A DNA stretch of 64,000 nucleotides from Pseudomonas monteilii NBRC 103158 = DSM 14164 (GTDB lineage: Bacteria > Pseudomonadota > Gammaproteobacteria > Pseudomonadales > Pseudomonadaceae). Position numbers and translations under genes: made by a program. Positions 35,794-45,608 of this stretch are shown piece after piece (positions within the stretch are counted from its first letter, which is position 1; the number at the start of each line of letters is the position of its first letter). The notes under the pieces were generated by a model that was given only the letters and a program-made list of their open reading frames with translations, was not told the origin of the DNA and did not search any database. Location of the stretch: positions 124,001 to 188,000 of the forward strand of contig NZ_BBIS01000010.1 of NCBI RefSeq assembly GCF_000730605.1, in the 5' to 3' direction.

Positions 35794-37146
35794 TCATTCG
35801 GCGACGTAGTTGGGCGGTGCCGACCGGAAGGCTTTGGTCAGCCAGCCCAGGTAGATCAGCCCGAGCGCAGCCCAGATGCCGCCAAACATCAGCGAATGCG
35901 CATTCAGGTCCAGCCACAGCGAGACGATGATGCAGAAGCCGACGGTCGGCAGTACCAGGTATTTCAGCTGGTTGGTCAGGCCTTTGCGGTTGCCTTCGCG
36001 CAGGTAGCAGTGGTTGATCACCGACAGGTTGACGAAGCTGAACGCGACCAAGGCGCCGAAGTTGATGATCGAGGTGGCGGTCACCAGGTCGAAGAAGATT
36101 GCCGACAGCGAAATCAGCCCCACTACCGCAATGTTCAGCACGGGTGTCTTGTAGCGTGAATGCAGGCGGGCGAAGAGGCTGGCCGGGATCACGTTGTCGC
36201 GGCCCATCACGTACAGCAGGCGCGACACGCTGGTTTGCGAGGCCAGGCCAGAGGCGATGGTGTTGATCACGGTACAGGCGATGAAAATCGACTGGAACAG
36301 TTTGCCACCCACGTACAGGGCGATTTCCGGCAGGGCCGCTTCATGGTCGTGGAAGCGTGCCATGGTCGGGAAATAAGCCTGGATGAAGTACGACACGGTG
36401 ATGAACACCACGCCGCCGATCAGCGCAGTCAGGAAAATGGCACGTGGGATAGTCTTGCTCGGGTCGCGGGTTTCCTCGGACAGGCAGGTAACCGCGTCAA
36501 AGCCCAGGAACGAGAAGCACAGGATGGTCGCGCCAGCGGCCAGAGCGCTGAACTGGGTCTGGCTGTCGCCGAAGGGGACCAGGCTCCAGGCGGTACCCAG
36601 CCCTTCTCCGTGGTCCAGGCCGCGCACGCACAGGTAGATGAACACCGCGATGATCGCTACCTGTACGCCCACGAACAACAGGTTGAAGTGCGCCACCAGG
36701 TTCACGCTGCGCATGTTGATCAGGCTGATCAGGGTGACGAAGCCGGCCACCCACATCCACTCGGGTACTTCCGGGAACATGGCCGAGAGGTAAAGCTTGG
36801 CCAGCAACGCGTTGACCATCGGCAGCAGCAGGTAATCCAGCAGCGACGACCAGCCGACCAGAAAGCCTACATGCGGGTTGATGGCGCGTTGGGTGTAGGT
36901 GTAGGCCGAGCCCGACTGCGGGAAGCGCTTTACCAGGGTGCCGTAGCTCACGGCGGTGAACAGGATGCCGGCCAGCGCCAGGATGTAGGCGCTGGGTACG
37001 TGGCCGGCGGTAATCCCGCTGACAATGCCGAAGGTGTCGAACACGGTCATCGGCGTCAGGTAGGCTAGGCCGATGATGATCACATGCCAGAGACGCAGGG
37101 TTTTGCGAAGTTGGCCGTTGCCGGTAGCGCTGTGGTCATGCTGCAT
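35794..37146 (-). CDS. puuP: APC-family permease, PuuP-like putrescine importer
   Basis: This 450-residue protein has about 12 membrane helices and strong resemblance to E. coli Puu[49 protein letters not shown] and [15 protein letters not shown] are all PuuP-type. PuuP imports putrescine as a carbon and nitrogen source. ATG 37146 (MQHDHSATG) has GGAG 10 bases upstream; the longer frame adds an uncharacteristic N-terminus. It lies next to the McpU-like receptor. Confidence 0.82.
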   Translation of the reverse strand: MQHDHSATGNGQLRKTLRLWHVIIIGLAYLTPMTVFDTFGIVSGITAGHVPSAYILALAGILFTAVSYGTLVKRFPQSGSAYTYTQRAINPHVGFLVGWSSLLDYLLLPMVNALLAKLYLSAMFPEVPEWMWVAGFVTLISLINMRSVNLVAHFNLLFVGVQVAIIAVFIYLCVRGLDHGEGLGTAWSLVPFGDSQTQFSALAAGATILCFSFLGFDAVTCLSEETRDPSKTIPRAIFLTALIGGVVFITVSYFIQAYFPTMARFHDHEAALPEIALYVGGKLFQSIFIACTVINTIASGLASQTSVSRLLYVMGRDNVIPASLFARLHSRYKTPVLNIAVVGLISLSAIFFDLVTATSIINFGALVAFSFVNLSVINHCYLREGNRKGLTNQLKYLVLPTVGFCIIVSLWLDLNAHSLMFGGIWAALGLIYLGWLTKAFRSAPPNYVAE

Positions 37147-37587
37147 GCTGGCATGGCTCCTGCTGCTGGGCGTAAACGGCGGGCACGGTGTATTGCGCAT
37201 GCGGCAAGGGCGAGCGGGTGGGCTCCATGTTGTTCACCTTTTATGTTGGAGCGGCGGAAGGCGCGGGGGACGCGCAAAGTGGTGAAAATAAAAAACGATG
37301 GGTAGGTGGGTGTCAAGTTAAACATGACAAGATGTTACTAGATTGAAACATTTATCGATTTAGAGGCTGTTTTGTTCGGTTTTTGCGCGGTTTTTTGCGG
37401 TTATGATCAATTTTAATGTTCGTAAAAATTAACGATTGGGCATCGTCCATGGGCTGGGTGTCAGACGCTTCCCAAAAATGCCATTTCTCGATCCGCACCC
37501 GCCTGTGTCACCTGTTGCAGTGGTAATCTTCGCTGCGTGGCCTTTGGTCGCCCAACAAGCCCTTACGGACAGCATTCGGTTCTATTC
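37147..37587. promoter_or_regulatory. Divergent intergenic region
   Basis: The 440 bases between the permease and the DUF945 gene hold no gene. The part from about 37,285 to 37,440 is clearly AT-rich compared with its surroundings and probably contains the permease promoter and regulatory sites; I cannot name specific operators. Confidence 0.5.
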
Positions 37588-39096
37588 ATGAAGAAATCAG
37601 TTGGCATCCTTTCCGGCCTGGCTATCGCCATTGCCGTCGCAACCACCGCTGGCGCCTGGTACACCGGCAAGCAGCTGCCGGCCGAGCTGGACAATGCCCT
37701 TGCCCGCAGCAACGCCGAGCTGAAGAAAGCCCTGGTGACCACCGGTGGCAGCATGAGCATCGAGCGGGTGTCGCTGGAGCAGCATTTCTTCAGCAGTACC
37801 GCCCAGTACCGCCTGAAAGCACGCGACATCAACGTGGGTGACGGCGAGGTGTTGAGTTTCGACGTGGGCGTGACCGACCAGATCGAGCACGGCCCGTTCC
37901 CCTGGTCACGGGTCAAGGCGTTCAAGCTGATTCCGGTGCTGGCGGTCAGCAACAGTAGTTTGCAAAAGGACGAAGCCACCGCACCGTGGTTTGCCGCAGC
38001 GGGTGAGCAGGCGCCGGTCAGCGCCCAAACCAGCTTGGGCTACGGCGGTAATGTGGTCAGCCAGGTTCGGCTGGCGCCGGTCAAGTTCGACGAAGCGGAC
38101 GGCAATAGCCTCGACTTCTCGGGCATGCAGCTGGAGGTCAGTGGCGACAAGGAAGGCAAGGCATCCAAATTCCAAGGCCAGGCCGATCGCTTCGTGATGA
38201 AACTGGTTCATGACGACCAGCCGCCTGCCACGTTCGAGCTCAAAGGCCTGAAGCTTGGCGGTAACCTGGCAGCCACCGCGCACGACGCCATCTATGTCGG
38301 TAATGCCGACCTGGCGCTGGCTGAAACCAAGGTCACCCTGGGGCCCAAACAGCAGGTAATGCTGATCAAGGGCTTCGAGCAAAATGCCCTGCAAACCCTT
38401 GATGGTCCGGATACCGTGGGCGGTCGCGTGGAGTACAAGGTTGGCGACATCACCTGGGATGGCCGTGCAGTGGGTAAGGCACAGATGGCGGTGAGCATTA
38501 CTTCGGTCAATGCACCGGCGCTGCAGGCATTGTCGAAGTGGTACCAAGCGCATCTGGCGGAGTTCGAGGCCGCCGCCGCCGCCGGCCAGCCGGTGCCGCA
38601 AATCCAGATGGACGACGCCGAGAAGGCCCGTTTCCAGGGTGATCTGCAGAAGCTGCTCGCCGCCAGGCCCAAGGTGGCGATTGAAAATCTGTCGTTCAAG
38701 ACCGCCAATGGCGAGAGCCGCTTCAACCTGTCGATGGACTTTGCCGCCCCGTCCAGCTTCGACCTGCCGCCGGACCAGTTGAGCAAGCAGATGATCACCG
38801 AGGTGAAGAGCAAGCTGTCGTTGTCCAAGCCGATGATGGGTGACCTGGCGACCTTGCAGGCGCTGCTGGATGGTCAGACTGACGCTCAGGCGATTGCCAT
38901 GCAGTCCAGCCAGGCTGGGGAGATGGTTGGCATGATGGCGCTGCAGAGTGGCATGGCGACTGTCGAAGGTAATGATGTGGTGAGCAGCCTGCACTATGCC
39001 GATGGCATGGTTGACTTCAACGGCAGGAAAATGACCGTGGAAGAGTTCGCCATGCTGATGGCGGCGCACCTGGCCGCGTTGTCGCCGCAGGGTTGA
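37588..39096 (+). CDS. YdgA-like DUF945 protein
   Basis: This 502-residue protein belongs to the DUF945 (YdgA) family. It has an N-terminal signal anchor (MKKSVGILSGLAIAIAVATTAGAWYTGKQ) and a long periplasmic beta-rich domain. The family has been linked to outer-membrane and AsmA-like functions, but its role is unclear. ATG 37588 is chosen because it starts the signal anchor. Confidence 0.8.
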   Translation: MKKSVGILSGLAIAIAVATTAGAWYTGKQLPAELDNALARSNAELKKALVTTGGSMSIERVSLEQHFFSSTAQYRLKARDINVGDGEVLSFDVGVTDQIEHGPFPWSRVKAFKLIPVLAVSNSSLQKDEATAPWFAAAGEQAPVSAQTSLGYGGNVVSQVRLAPVKFDEADGNSLDFSGMQLEVSGDKEGKASKFQGQADRFVMKLVHDDQPPATFELKGLKLGGNLAATAHDAIYVGNADLALAETKVTLGPKQQVMLIKGFEQNALQTLDGPDTVGGRVEYKVGDITWDGRAVGKAQMAVSITSVNAPALQALSKWYQAHLAEFEAAAAAGQPVPQIQMDDAEKARFQGDLQKLLAARPKVAIENLSFKTANGESRFNLSMDFAAPSSFDLPPDQLSKQMITEVKSKLSLSKPMMGDLATLQALLDGQTDAQAIAMQSSQAGEMVGMMALQSGMATVEGNDVVSSLHYADGMVDFNGRKMTVEEFAMLMAAHLAALSPQG

Positions 39097-39311
39097 TTGG
39101 TTCTGCCTGTGCTGGCCCTGTCGCCGGCACAGGCAACACAAAAACCACTTTAGTAATCGCTGGATTGTCTGTAGCCTTCGGCCTCCGATAATAATCCGTG
39201 CCCGCAGAGGGCCGTGGCGGGCAGTATGCCGTCCGGCGCCCTTAGCCGATCTGTCAGGGCCGGGTGATACACTCGATTTGACGCGCACGAGCGCCTGCAG
39301 GTCCAGCGATC
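39097..39311. promoter_or_regulatory. Upstream region of nadA
   Basis: There is no gene. It contains an inverted repeat TGCCTGTGC/GCACAGGCA (39,104-39,112/39,127-39,135) that may end the DUF945 transcript, then the presumed nadA promoter. Confidence 0.5.
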
Positions 39312-40370
39312 ATGACCCAGATTTCCGAACGCCTGTTGGTTCAGGCCCACCTCGACGCCAAGCAGCCCAACCCGCTGACAGCCGAGCAGGAGGCCGAATA
39401 CCGTGCGGCCATCGCTGCCGAGCTCAAGGCCCAGAACGCAGTGCTGGTTGCCCACTATTACTGCGACCCGGTCATCCAGGCGCTGGCTGAAGAAACCGGC
39501 GGCTGCGTGTCCGACTCGCTGGAAATGGCCCGCTTCGGCAAGAACCATCCGGCCGAGACCGTGATCGTGGCTGGCGTGCGTTTCATGGGCGAAACGGCAA
39601 AAATCCTCACCCCGGAAAAGCGCGTGCTGATGCCGACCCTGGAGGCGACCTGCTCGCTCGACCTGGGTTGCCCGGTCGAAGAGTTTTCTGCGTTCTGCGA
39701 CCAGCACCCTGAACGCACCGTGGTGGTTTACGCCAATACGTCCGCTGCTGTAAAGGCCCGTGCCGACTGGGTAGTGACCTCAAGCTGCGCGCTGGAAATC
39801 GTCGAAAGCCTGATGGATAACGGCGAGACCATCATCTGGGGGCCGGACCAGCACCTGGGCCGTTACATTCAGAAGCAGACCGGTGCCGACATGCTGCTGT
39901 GGGACGGTGCCTGCATCGTTCACGAAGAATTCAAATCGCGCCAGCTGGCCGACATGAAGGCACTGTACCCGGACGCAGCGATCCTGGTACACCCTGAGTC
40001 GCCGGAAGCGGTCATCGAACTGGCCGACGCAGTGGGTTCTACCAGCCAGCTGATCAAGGCAGCGCAGACCCTGCCGAACAAGACCTTCATCGTCGCCACC
40101 GATCGCGGCATCTTCTACAAGATGCAGCAGCTGTGCCCTGACAAGGAATTCGTCGAAGCGCCTACTGCCGGCAATGGCGCGGCATGCCGCAGCTGCGCGC
40201 ACTGCCCGTGGATGGCGATGAATACCCTGGAGCGTGTGCTGCACTGCTTGCGTAATGGCGGTGATGAGATTTTCGTCGACCCGGCGCTGGTGCCCAAGGC
40301 GATCAAGCCGCTGAACCGGATGCTGGACTTTACCCAGGCTGCAAGGCTGAAACTGTCCGGTAACGCCTGA
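39312..40370 (+). CDS. nadA: Quinolinate synthase A
   Basis: This 352-residue enzyme condenses iminoaspartate with dihydroxyacetone phosphate to quinolinate in NAD synthesis. Key features are [19 protein letters not shown] near residue 40 (cluster Cys), [14 protein letters not shown], and the C-terminal Cys cluster [11 protein letters not shown]. The cysteines ligate the 4Fe-4S cluster. The N-terminal extension is typical of the gammaproteobacterial form. Confidence 0.95.
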   Translation: MTQISERLLVQAHLDAKQPNPLTAEQEAEYRAAIAAELKAQNAVLVAHYYCDPVIQALAEETGGCVSDSLEMARFGKNHPAETVIVAGVRFMGETAKILTPEKRVLMPTLEATCSLDLGCPVEEFSAFCDQHPERTVVVYANTSAAVKARADWVVTSSCALEIVESLMDNGETIIWGPDQHLGRYIQKQTGADMLLWDGACIVHEEFKSRQLADMKALYPDAAILVHPESPEAVIELADAVGSTSQLIKAAQTLPNKTFIVATDRGIFYKMQQLCPDKEFVEAPTAGNGAACRSCAHCPWMAMNTLERVLHCLRNGGDEIFVDPALVPKAIKPLNRMLDFTQAARLKLSGNA

Positions 40371-40390
40371 CGACAGACCGCGTCGTCTTC

Positions 40391-40472
40391 TTCGCGGGCT
40401 CGCCCGCTCCCACAGATACAGCGCAGCGCTCGCAGGCGGTGCGATCCCTGTGGGAGCGGGCGAGCCCGCGAA
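40391..40472. repeat. Pair of inverted REP elements
   Basis: Two exact inverted copies of a 25-base REP sequence (40,391-40,415 and 40,448-40,472, beginning TTCGCGGGCTCGCCC) lie between the convergent nadA and bepA genes. This is a common P. putida REP pair and may act as a bidirectional transcription stop. Confidence 0.88.
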
Positions 40473-40478
40473 TGGCCC

Positions 40479-41915
40479 TCAGCGCCCCATCATTTCCCGC
40501 ACCATGCGCTGCTGCTCCATGATCTCGCGCTGGCGCTGGTCAATCTGCGAGGCCAGCGGGAAGTTGCTGCCCGACCGGCGCTTGGCGTAATCCAATTGCT
40601 GGATCGCCTGGTCAAAGTCCCCCACCAGGGTGAAGTACTCGGCCCGTGCGCGGTGCAGGCCAATGGTATTGCCCGACAAGCCCCGCACTTCAGCCATGTC
40701 ATACCACACGTCCGGGTCATCCGGCCGGCTCTTGACCAGTTCGTTCAGCACCTTCTCCGCTTCGGCTGGCTTGTTCTGCTTCACCAGCAAATCGGCGCGG
40801 ACCTGCTTCAGCGGGTAGTTGCCCGGATACAGCCCCTGCATTCGTTCGGCCCGCTGTTGAGCGTCGGCCAGGCGGTTGTTGGTGATGTCCAGGTCGATCT
40901 GCGCCAGGTTGTAGGTGATGTCGTTGGGTGCCTTGGCCAGTAGCGGCTTGAGCATTTCACGCGCTTCGTTCAGCTGCCCGCCTTTGATCTGAGCCAAGGC
41001 CAGGCCGTAACGCGCGGCGTCCAGTTTCGGGTCTTCGTCCAGCTGGGCACGGAAGCGCTTGGCGGCAAGCCCTGGTGTGCCTTCGTAGGTCAGCGCCACC
41101 CGGGCGCGAATCAGCTGGTAGCGCATGCTGTCTTCAATGCCGCCCTTGGGCGCCTGGTCGGCCCGGTTGCGGGTATCGGCGATACGGGATTCGGTCACAG
41201 GGTGGGTCAGCAGGAATTCAGGCGGCTTGGCGTCATAGCGATACTGGCGTGCCAGGCGCTCGAACATGGTCGGCATGTTGCGCGGGTCGTAGCCAGCCTT
41301 TTCCAGGTTCTGGATACCGATACGGTCGGCTTCCTGTTCGTTCTGGCGTGAGAACCGGCGCTGTTCCTGGATCGCCGCCGCCTGGGTACCGGCAATCATG
41401 CCGATGCCCGCATCGCCGGCGCCACCGGCGGCCAGCACGATACCGGCCAGCAACGCCGCCATCATCGGCAGCTGCATGCGCTGCTGCGCCTCGACGCCTC
41501 GGGCGAAGTGGCGCTGCGACAAGTGCGCCAGTTCGTGCGCCAGTACCGAGGCGTACTCGCCTTCGGTCTGGGCGTTGAGGAACAGCCCGCCGTTGACCCC
41601 GACAATGCCACCCGGGGCGGCAAAGGCGTTCAGCTCGCGGCTGTCGATCAGGATGAATTCCAGGCGCCGGTCCTGCAGCTGGCTGGTTTCGGCCAGTTTG
41701 TACACGCTGGTTTCGACATAGTCCTTGAGCTGTGGGTCGTTCAGCTGGTTGACCTGGCCACGCAGCAGGCTTAGCCAGGCGCGGCCCAGCTGGTGCTCCT
41801 GTTGCGGCGAAACGATCGCGGAACTGGCGTCACCCAGTGATGGCAGGTCGTCAGCATGGCCGGGAAGGGCCATCAGGCAGGCCAGCGTCAGCAGGGTAGG
41901 GCGCAGTAGATTCAT
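40479..41915 (-). CDS. bepA: BepA-like periplasmic M48 metalloprotease
   Basis: This 478-residue protein has a signal peptide (about 1-21, ...ALPGHA), an M48 zinc-protease domain with HELAH near residue 130 and a later ExxxAD (NEQEAD) motif, and a C-terminal TPR part (about 270-460). BepA degrades or chaperones stalled outer-membrane proteins such as LptD at the BAM complex. The domain order is the same as in E. coli BepA (YfgC). Confidence 0.9.
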   Translation of the reverse strand: MNLLRPTLLTLACLMALPGHADDLPSLGDASSAIVSPQQEHQLGRAWLSLLRGQVNQLNDPQLKDYVETSVYKLAETSQLQDRRLEFILIDSRELNAFAAPGGIVGVNGGLFLNAQTEGEYASVLAHELAHLSQRHFARGVEAQQRMQLPMMAALLAGIVLAAGGAGDAGIGMIAGTQAAAIQEQRRFSRQNEQEADRIGIQNLEKAGYDPRNMPTMFERLARQYRYDAKPPEFLLTHPVTESRIADTRNRADQAPKGGIEDSMRYQLIRARVALTYEGTPGLAAKRFRAQLDEDPKLDAARYGLALAQIKGGQLNEAREMLKPLLAKAPNDITYNLAQIDLDITNNRLADAQQRAERMQGLYPGNYPLKQVRADLLVKQNKPAEAEKVLNELVKSRPDDPDVWYDMAEVRGLSGNTIGLHRARAEYFTLVGDFDQAIQQLDYAKRRSGSNFPLASQIDQRQREIMEQQRMVREMMGR

Positions 41916-42036
41916 GCATGAAGCTCGCGTCGGTCAAAGATACCTACTGTAGCGGGCTCACACGTTGGCGACCAGTGGCGCTATCCTAGTCGACCCTGTC
42001 AGCAAGCAGTCTGGCAACGCCTTTGGAGACCCTGCG

Positions 42037-42276
42037 ATGAGTGACACCCTGACCTGCGATGCCGAACTGGACGCCAGCGGGCTGAATTGCCCTTTGCCGC
42101 TGCTCAAAGCCAAGATGGAGCTCAATCGCCTTGCCAGTGGCGCGGTACTCAAGGTGATCGCCACGGATGCCGGGTCGCAGCGTGACTTCCGCACTTTCGC
42201 CCAGTTGGCCGGTCATACCCTGCTGCGTGAAACGGCCGAGGCCGGCACCTACACTTACTGGCTGCGCAAGGCCTGA
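42037..42276 (+). CDS. TusA-family sulfurtransferase
   Basis: This 79-residue protein has the TusA/SirA motif LDASGLNCPLPLLKAK with the sulfur-carrying cysteine in CPLP. Members relay sulfur for tRNA thiolation or cofactor synthesis. It is close to YedF-type and TusA-type proteins; which subtype is not settled. ATG 42037 is used with GGAG 7 bases upstream. Confidence 0.87.
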   Translation: MSDTLTCDAELDASGLNCPLPLLKAKMELNRLASGAVLKVIATDAGSQRDFRTFAQLAGHTLLRETAEAGTYTYWLRKA

Positions 42277-42296
42277 GTCTTTACCAAGGATCGTCA

Positions 42297-43367
42297 ATGT
42301 TCAAAGTGCTTCGCGACTGGATGCAGCGCTACTTCTCCGATGAAGAAGCAGTGGTGCTGGCGGTCCTTCTGTTTCTGGCTTTCACGGCCGTTCTTACCTT
42401 GGGCGGCATGCTCGCGCCCGTGCTGGCGGGTATGGTGCTGGCGTTCTTGATGCAGGGCCTGGTCAACGCCCTGGAGCGTGTGCGGGTACCGACGCGGCTG
42501 GCGGTAATGTTGGTGTTCGCCCTGTTCATGGGTGCGCTGGCGCTGTTCATGCTGGTGCTGGTGCCGCTGCTGTGGCACCAGCTTATTACCCTGTTCAACG
42601 AGCTGCCGGGCATGCTCGGTAAGTGGCAGTCGCTGCTTTTGCTGCTGCCCGAGCGCTACCCGCACCTGGTGTCGGACGAGCAGGTGCTGCATGCCATCGA
42701 GTCGGTACGTGGCGAAATCGGCAAGTTTGGCCAGTGGGCGCTGACCTTCTCGCTGTCGAGCCTGCCGTTGCTGGTCAATGCCATGATCTACCTGGTGCTG
42801 GTGCCGATCCTGGTGTTCTTCTTCCTCAAGGACCGCGAACTGATCGGGCGCTGGGTGAGTGGCTATCTGCCGCGCCAGCGCACCCTGCTGAACCGGGTGG
42901 GCAGCGAGATGAACCGGCAGATCGCCAACTACATCCGTGGCAAGGGCATCGAAATTCTGATTTGTGGCATTGCCACCTACATCGCCTTCATAAGCCTGGG
43001 GCTCAACTACGCCGCACTGCTGGCGCTGCTGGTGGGGCTGTCGGTGGTAGTGCCCTACGTGGGGGCGGTGGTGGTGACGGTGCCGGTGACGCTGATTGCG
43101 CTGTTCCAGTGGGGCTGGGGCGACCAGTTCATCTACCTGATGACGGTGTACGCGATCATCCAGGCGCTGGATGGCAACGTGCTGGTGCCGTTGCTGTTCT
43201 CCGAGGCGGTGAGCCTGCACCCGGTGGCGATCATTTGCGCGGTACTGCTGTTTGGCGGGTTGTGGGGGTTCTGGGGGATTTTCTTCGCCATCCCGCTGGC
43301 GACCCTGATCAAGGCCGTGCTGGATGCCTGGCCGCGGCAGGAGCCTAGCGTTTCACCGATGCTTTGA
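42297..43367 (+). CDS. PerM-like AI-2E family transporter
   Basis: This 356-residue membrane protein of the AI-2E/PerM family has about eight hydrophobic helices, with the family segment GKGIEILICGIATYIAFISLGL and the ending FGGLWGFWGIFFAIPLATLI. PerM-type proteins are permeases of unclear substrate. It starts 20 bases after the tusA-like gene and is probably cotranscribed with it. Confidence 0.85.
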   Translation: MFKVLRDWMQRYFSDEEAVVLAVLLFLAFTAVLTLGGMLAPVLAGMVLAFLMQGLVNALERVRVPTRLAVMLVFALFMGALALFMLVLVPLLWHQLITLFNELPGMLGKWQSLLLLLPERYPHLVSDEQVLHAIESVRGEIGKFGQWALTFSLSSLPLLVNAMIYLVLVPILVFFFLKDRELIGRWVSGYLPRQRTLLNRVGSEMNRQIANYIRGKGIEILICGIATYIAFISLGLNYAALLALLVGLSVVVPYVGAVVVTVPVTLIALFQWGWGDQFIYLMTVYAIIQALDGNVLVPLLFSEAVSLHPVAIICAVLLFGGLWGFWGIFFAIPLATLIKAVLDAWPRQEPSVSPML

Positions 43368-43372
43368 TCTGA

Positions 43373-43395
43373 TTGGGGCCGCTTTGCGGCCCCAA
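43373..43395. terminator. Bidirectional terminator
   Basis: TTGGGGCCGC-TTT-GCGGCCCCAA is a perfect 10-base hairpin between convergent perM-like and bcp genes, so it can serve both. Confidence 0.8.
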
Positions 43396-43401
43396 ACGAT
43401 C

Positions 43402-43875
43402 TCAAGCCTTGTTCAGCGCTTGGGCTGCTGCCAATACGGCATCCACGTGCCCTGGCACCTTCACCCCACGCCATTCCTGGCGCAGTACACCCTTCTTGTC
43501 GATCAGGAAGGTGCTGCGGTCAACGCCCATGTATTCCTTGCCGTACAGCTTCTTCAGCTTGATCACGTCGAACAGCTGGCACAGGGCTTCGTCCTTGTCG
43601 CTGATCAGCTCGAACGGGAAGCCTTGCTTGGCCTTGAAGTTCTCGTGCGACTTGATGCCATCGCGCGACACGCCGAACACCACGGTGTTGGCGGCGGCAA
43701 AGGCGTCATGCTGGTCGCGGAACCCCTGGCCTTCGGTGGTGCAGCCCGGCGTGCTGTCCTTCGGGTAGAAGTACACCACCACTTGCTGGCCCTTGAGTTC
43801 GGCCAGGCTGACGGTTTGCCCGCTGGTGGCCTGGGCCTGAAAGTCCGCAACAGGTTGGTCGAGTGCTACAGCCAT
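43402..43875 (-). CDS. bcp: Bcp-type thiol peroxidase
   Basis: This 157-residue peroxiredoxin of the Bcp/PrxQ class reduces hydroperoxides. The peroxidatic Cys is in DSTPGCTTEGQGF (about residue 46). The second Cys found five residues later in E. coli Bcp is replaced (E-G-Q), so the enzyme either works as a 1-Cys form or uses another Cys (C-Q-L-F near residue 98). It is followed by gcvR on the same strand. Confidence 0.9.
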   Translation of the reverse strand: MAVALDQPVADFQAQATSGQTVSLAELKGQQVVVYFYPKDSTPGCTTEGQGFRDQHDAFAAANTVVFGVSRDGIKSHENFKAKQGFPFELISDKDEALCQLFDVIKLKKLYGKEYMGVDRSTFLIDKKGVLRQEWRGVKVPGHVDAVLAAAQALNKA

Positions 43876-43885
43876 GGTGGTTTCC

Positions 43886-44446
43886 TTACATGGGGTTCTG
43901 TGGGCGCCAAGGTTCGATCAGCGCATCCAGGTTCAGGGCATCGGCAAAGTCCAGGAACTGGTCACGCAACCAGCTGATTTGCGTACCGGCCGGCAGAATC
44001 ACGGTGAACTGGGCGTTGAGCATGCTGCTGCCGGTTTGCGGAGCCAGGTAGGTGTCGCAGGTCATGGCTTCCAGCTCGACGCGGTGGTCGAGGAAGAACT
44101 GGCACAGCTCGTTGATGATGTCCGGGCGGTAGGCGGCGCTGACGTAGGCCACGTACGGCAGGGCCTGCGGGCGCACTTCCTGGTCGGCGCTGCGCACCAC
44201 GTCCAGGGTCAGGCCATGTTTTTTGCCCAGGCCCGGCAGGGTGGACTCCAGGCGCGCCAGGGCGTCCCAGCTGCCGCCCACTTGCAGCACCAGGGCGCTG
44301 GTCTCGCCGTGGCGGCTCAGGCGCGAGGTGACTACCGCGCAGCGGTTTTCGAAAGCGGCGCGGCTGAGGACGTTGGCCAGTTCCATGGGGTTCGGGCCCA
44401 AGGCACTGATGACAAGGAATTGTTCGCGGACGGTGGGGGTGGACAT
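43886..44446 (-). CDS. gcvR: Glycine cleavage system regulator GcvR-like
   Basis: This 186-residue protein has two ACT domains (first about residues 8-80, EQFLVISALGPNPMELANVLSRAAF; second about 95-175, MTCDTYLAPQTGSSMLNAQF). GcvR blocks activation of the glycine cleavage operon by GcvA in E. coli. It lies upstream of bcp and divergent from dapA, an order conserved in Pseudomonas. Confidence 0.85.
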   Translation of the reverse strand: MSTPTVREQFLVISALGPNPMELANVLSRAAFENRCAVVTSRLSRHGETSALVLQVGGSWDALARLESTLPGLGKKHGLTLDVVRSADQEVRPQALPYVAYVSAAYRPDIINELCQFFLDHRVELEAMTCDTYLAPQTGSSMLNAQFTVILPAGTQISWLRDQFLDFADALNLDALIEPWRPQNPM

Positions 44447-44705
44447 GCAGCATTCCTAAAGCGATGAGCGGTCGGTACAGGACGGGCGAAAGCCTCCTGT
44501 CGGCAGGGCCCGGGGCTCGCATGCGAGGTCGTGGACGCTGGCGGGGAGCAAGGTCGACGGCCCGGCGGGCCGCGCTGCACCGATCAAAGGATCAAGGGTA
44601 GCGAAATAAGGCGCTGAGGGGAATGCTCCGCCTGCCTGCTTCGCTTGTGCAAGGCCGATGCCCCCAGTACCATTACGGCTCTCTTTTTCCGGCAGGAGCA
44701 GTTAC

Positions 44706-45593
44706 ATGATTGCGGGCAGTATGGTGGCATTGGTCACACCCATGGATGCACAAGGGCGTGTGGACTGGGGCAGCCTCGACAAACTTGTAGACTTCCACCT
44801 GGAAAACGGCACCCATGCGATCGTCGCTGTCGGCACCACGGGTGAGTCCGCCACGCTGGATGTCGAAGAACACATCCTGGTCATCAAGCACGTGGTCGAG
44901 CGCGTCAAGCGCAGCAGCCGCCGCGTTCCGGTCATTGCCGGTACCGGTGCCAACGCCACTGCCGAAGCCGTGCACCTGACCCAGAACGCCAAGAGCGCCG
45001 GTGCCGATGCCTGCCTGCTGGTAGTGCCGTACTACAACAAGCCGACGCAAGAAGGCCTGTACCAGCACTTCAAGCACATTGCCGAAGCCGTCGACATTCC
45101 GCAGATCCTCTACAACGTACCCGGCCGCACCTCCTGCGACATGCAGGCCGAGACCGTGATCCGCTTGTCGGCCGTGCCGAACATCATCGGCATCAAGGAA
45201 GCCACCGGCGACCTGGTCCGCGCCAAGGCCATCCTTGATGGCGTCAGCAAGGACTTCATCGTCCTGTCCGGCGATGACCCGACTGCCGTCGAGCTGATCC
45301 TGATGGGCGGCAAGGGCAACATCTCTGTTACCGCCAACGTCGCCCCGCGCGAAATGGCCGATCTGTGCGAGGCCGCCCTTGAGGGCAATGCCGAGAAGGC
45401 CCGCGCGATCAACGAAAAACTCATGCCGCTGCACAAAGACCTGTTCTGCGAAGCCAACCCGATCCCGGTGAAGTGGGCGCTCGTCGAAATGGGCCTGATG
45501 CAAAAGGGCATTCGCCTGCCACTGACCTGGCTGAGCGAAGGCTGCCACGAAAAAGTCCGTACTGCCTTGCGCCAGTCCGGCGTACTGGTTTAA
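44706..45593 (+). CDS. dapA: 4-hydroxy-tetrahydrodipicolinate synthase
   Basis: This 295-residue aldolase condenses pyruvate and aspartate semialdehyde in lysine synthesis. Features are [10 protein letters not shown] at about 43-52, the catalytic Tyr in [12 protein letters not shown] (about 133) and the Schiff-base Lys in GIKEATGDL (about 161). The start at ATG 44706 has GGAG upstream; the longer frame is not family-like. The 250-base gap from gcvR holds its promoter. Confidence 0.95.
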   Translation: MIAGSMVALVTPMDAQGRVDWGSLDKLVDFHLENGTHAIVAVGTTGESATLDVEEHILVIKHVVERVKRSSRRVPVIAGTGANATAEAVHLTQNAKSAGADACLLVVPYYNKPTQEGLYQHFKHIAEAVDIPQILYNVPGRTSCDMQAETVIRLSAVPNIIGIKEATGDLVRAKAILDGVSKDFIVLSGDDPTAVELILMGGKGNISVTANVAPREMADLCEAALEGNAEKARAINEKLMPLHKDLFCEANPIPVKWALVEMGLMQKGIRLPLTWLSEGCHEKVRTALRQSGVLV

Positions 45594-45608
45594 GAGGAAG
45601 TACACCGC

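Noticed and set aside
42294..43220. Long minus-strand frame rich in Gln/His opposite perM
   Set aside because: Shadow of the perM-like gene in high-GC DNA; His/Gln-rich composition is typical of such antisense frames.
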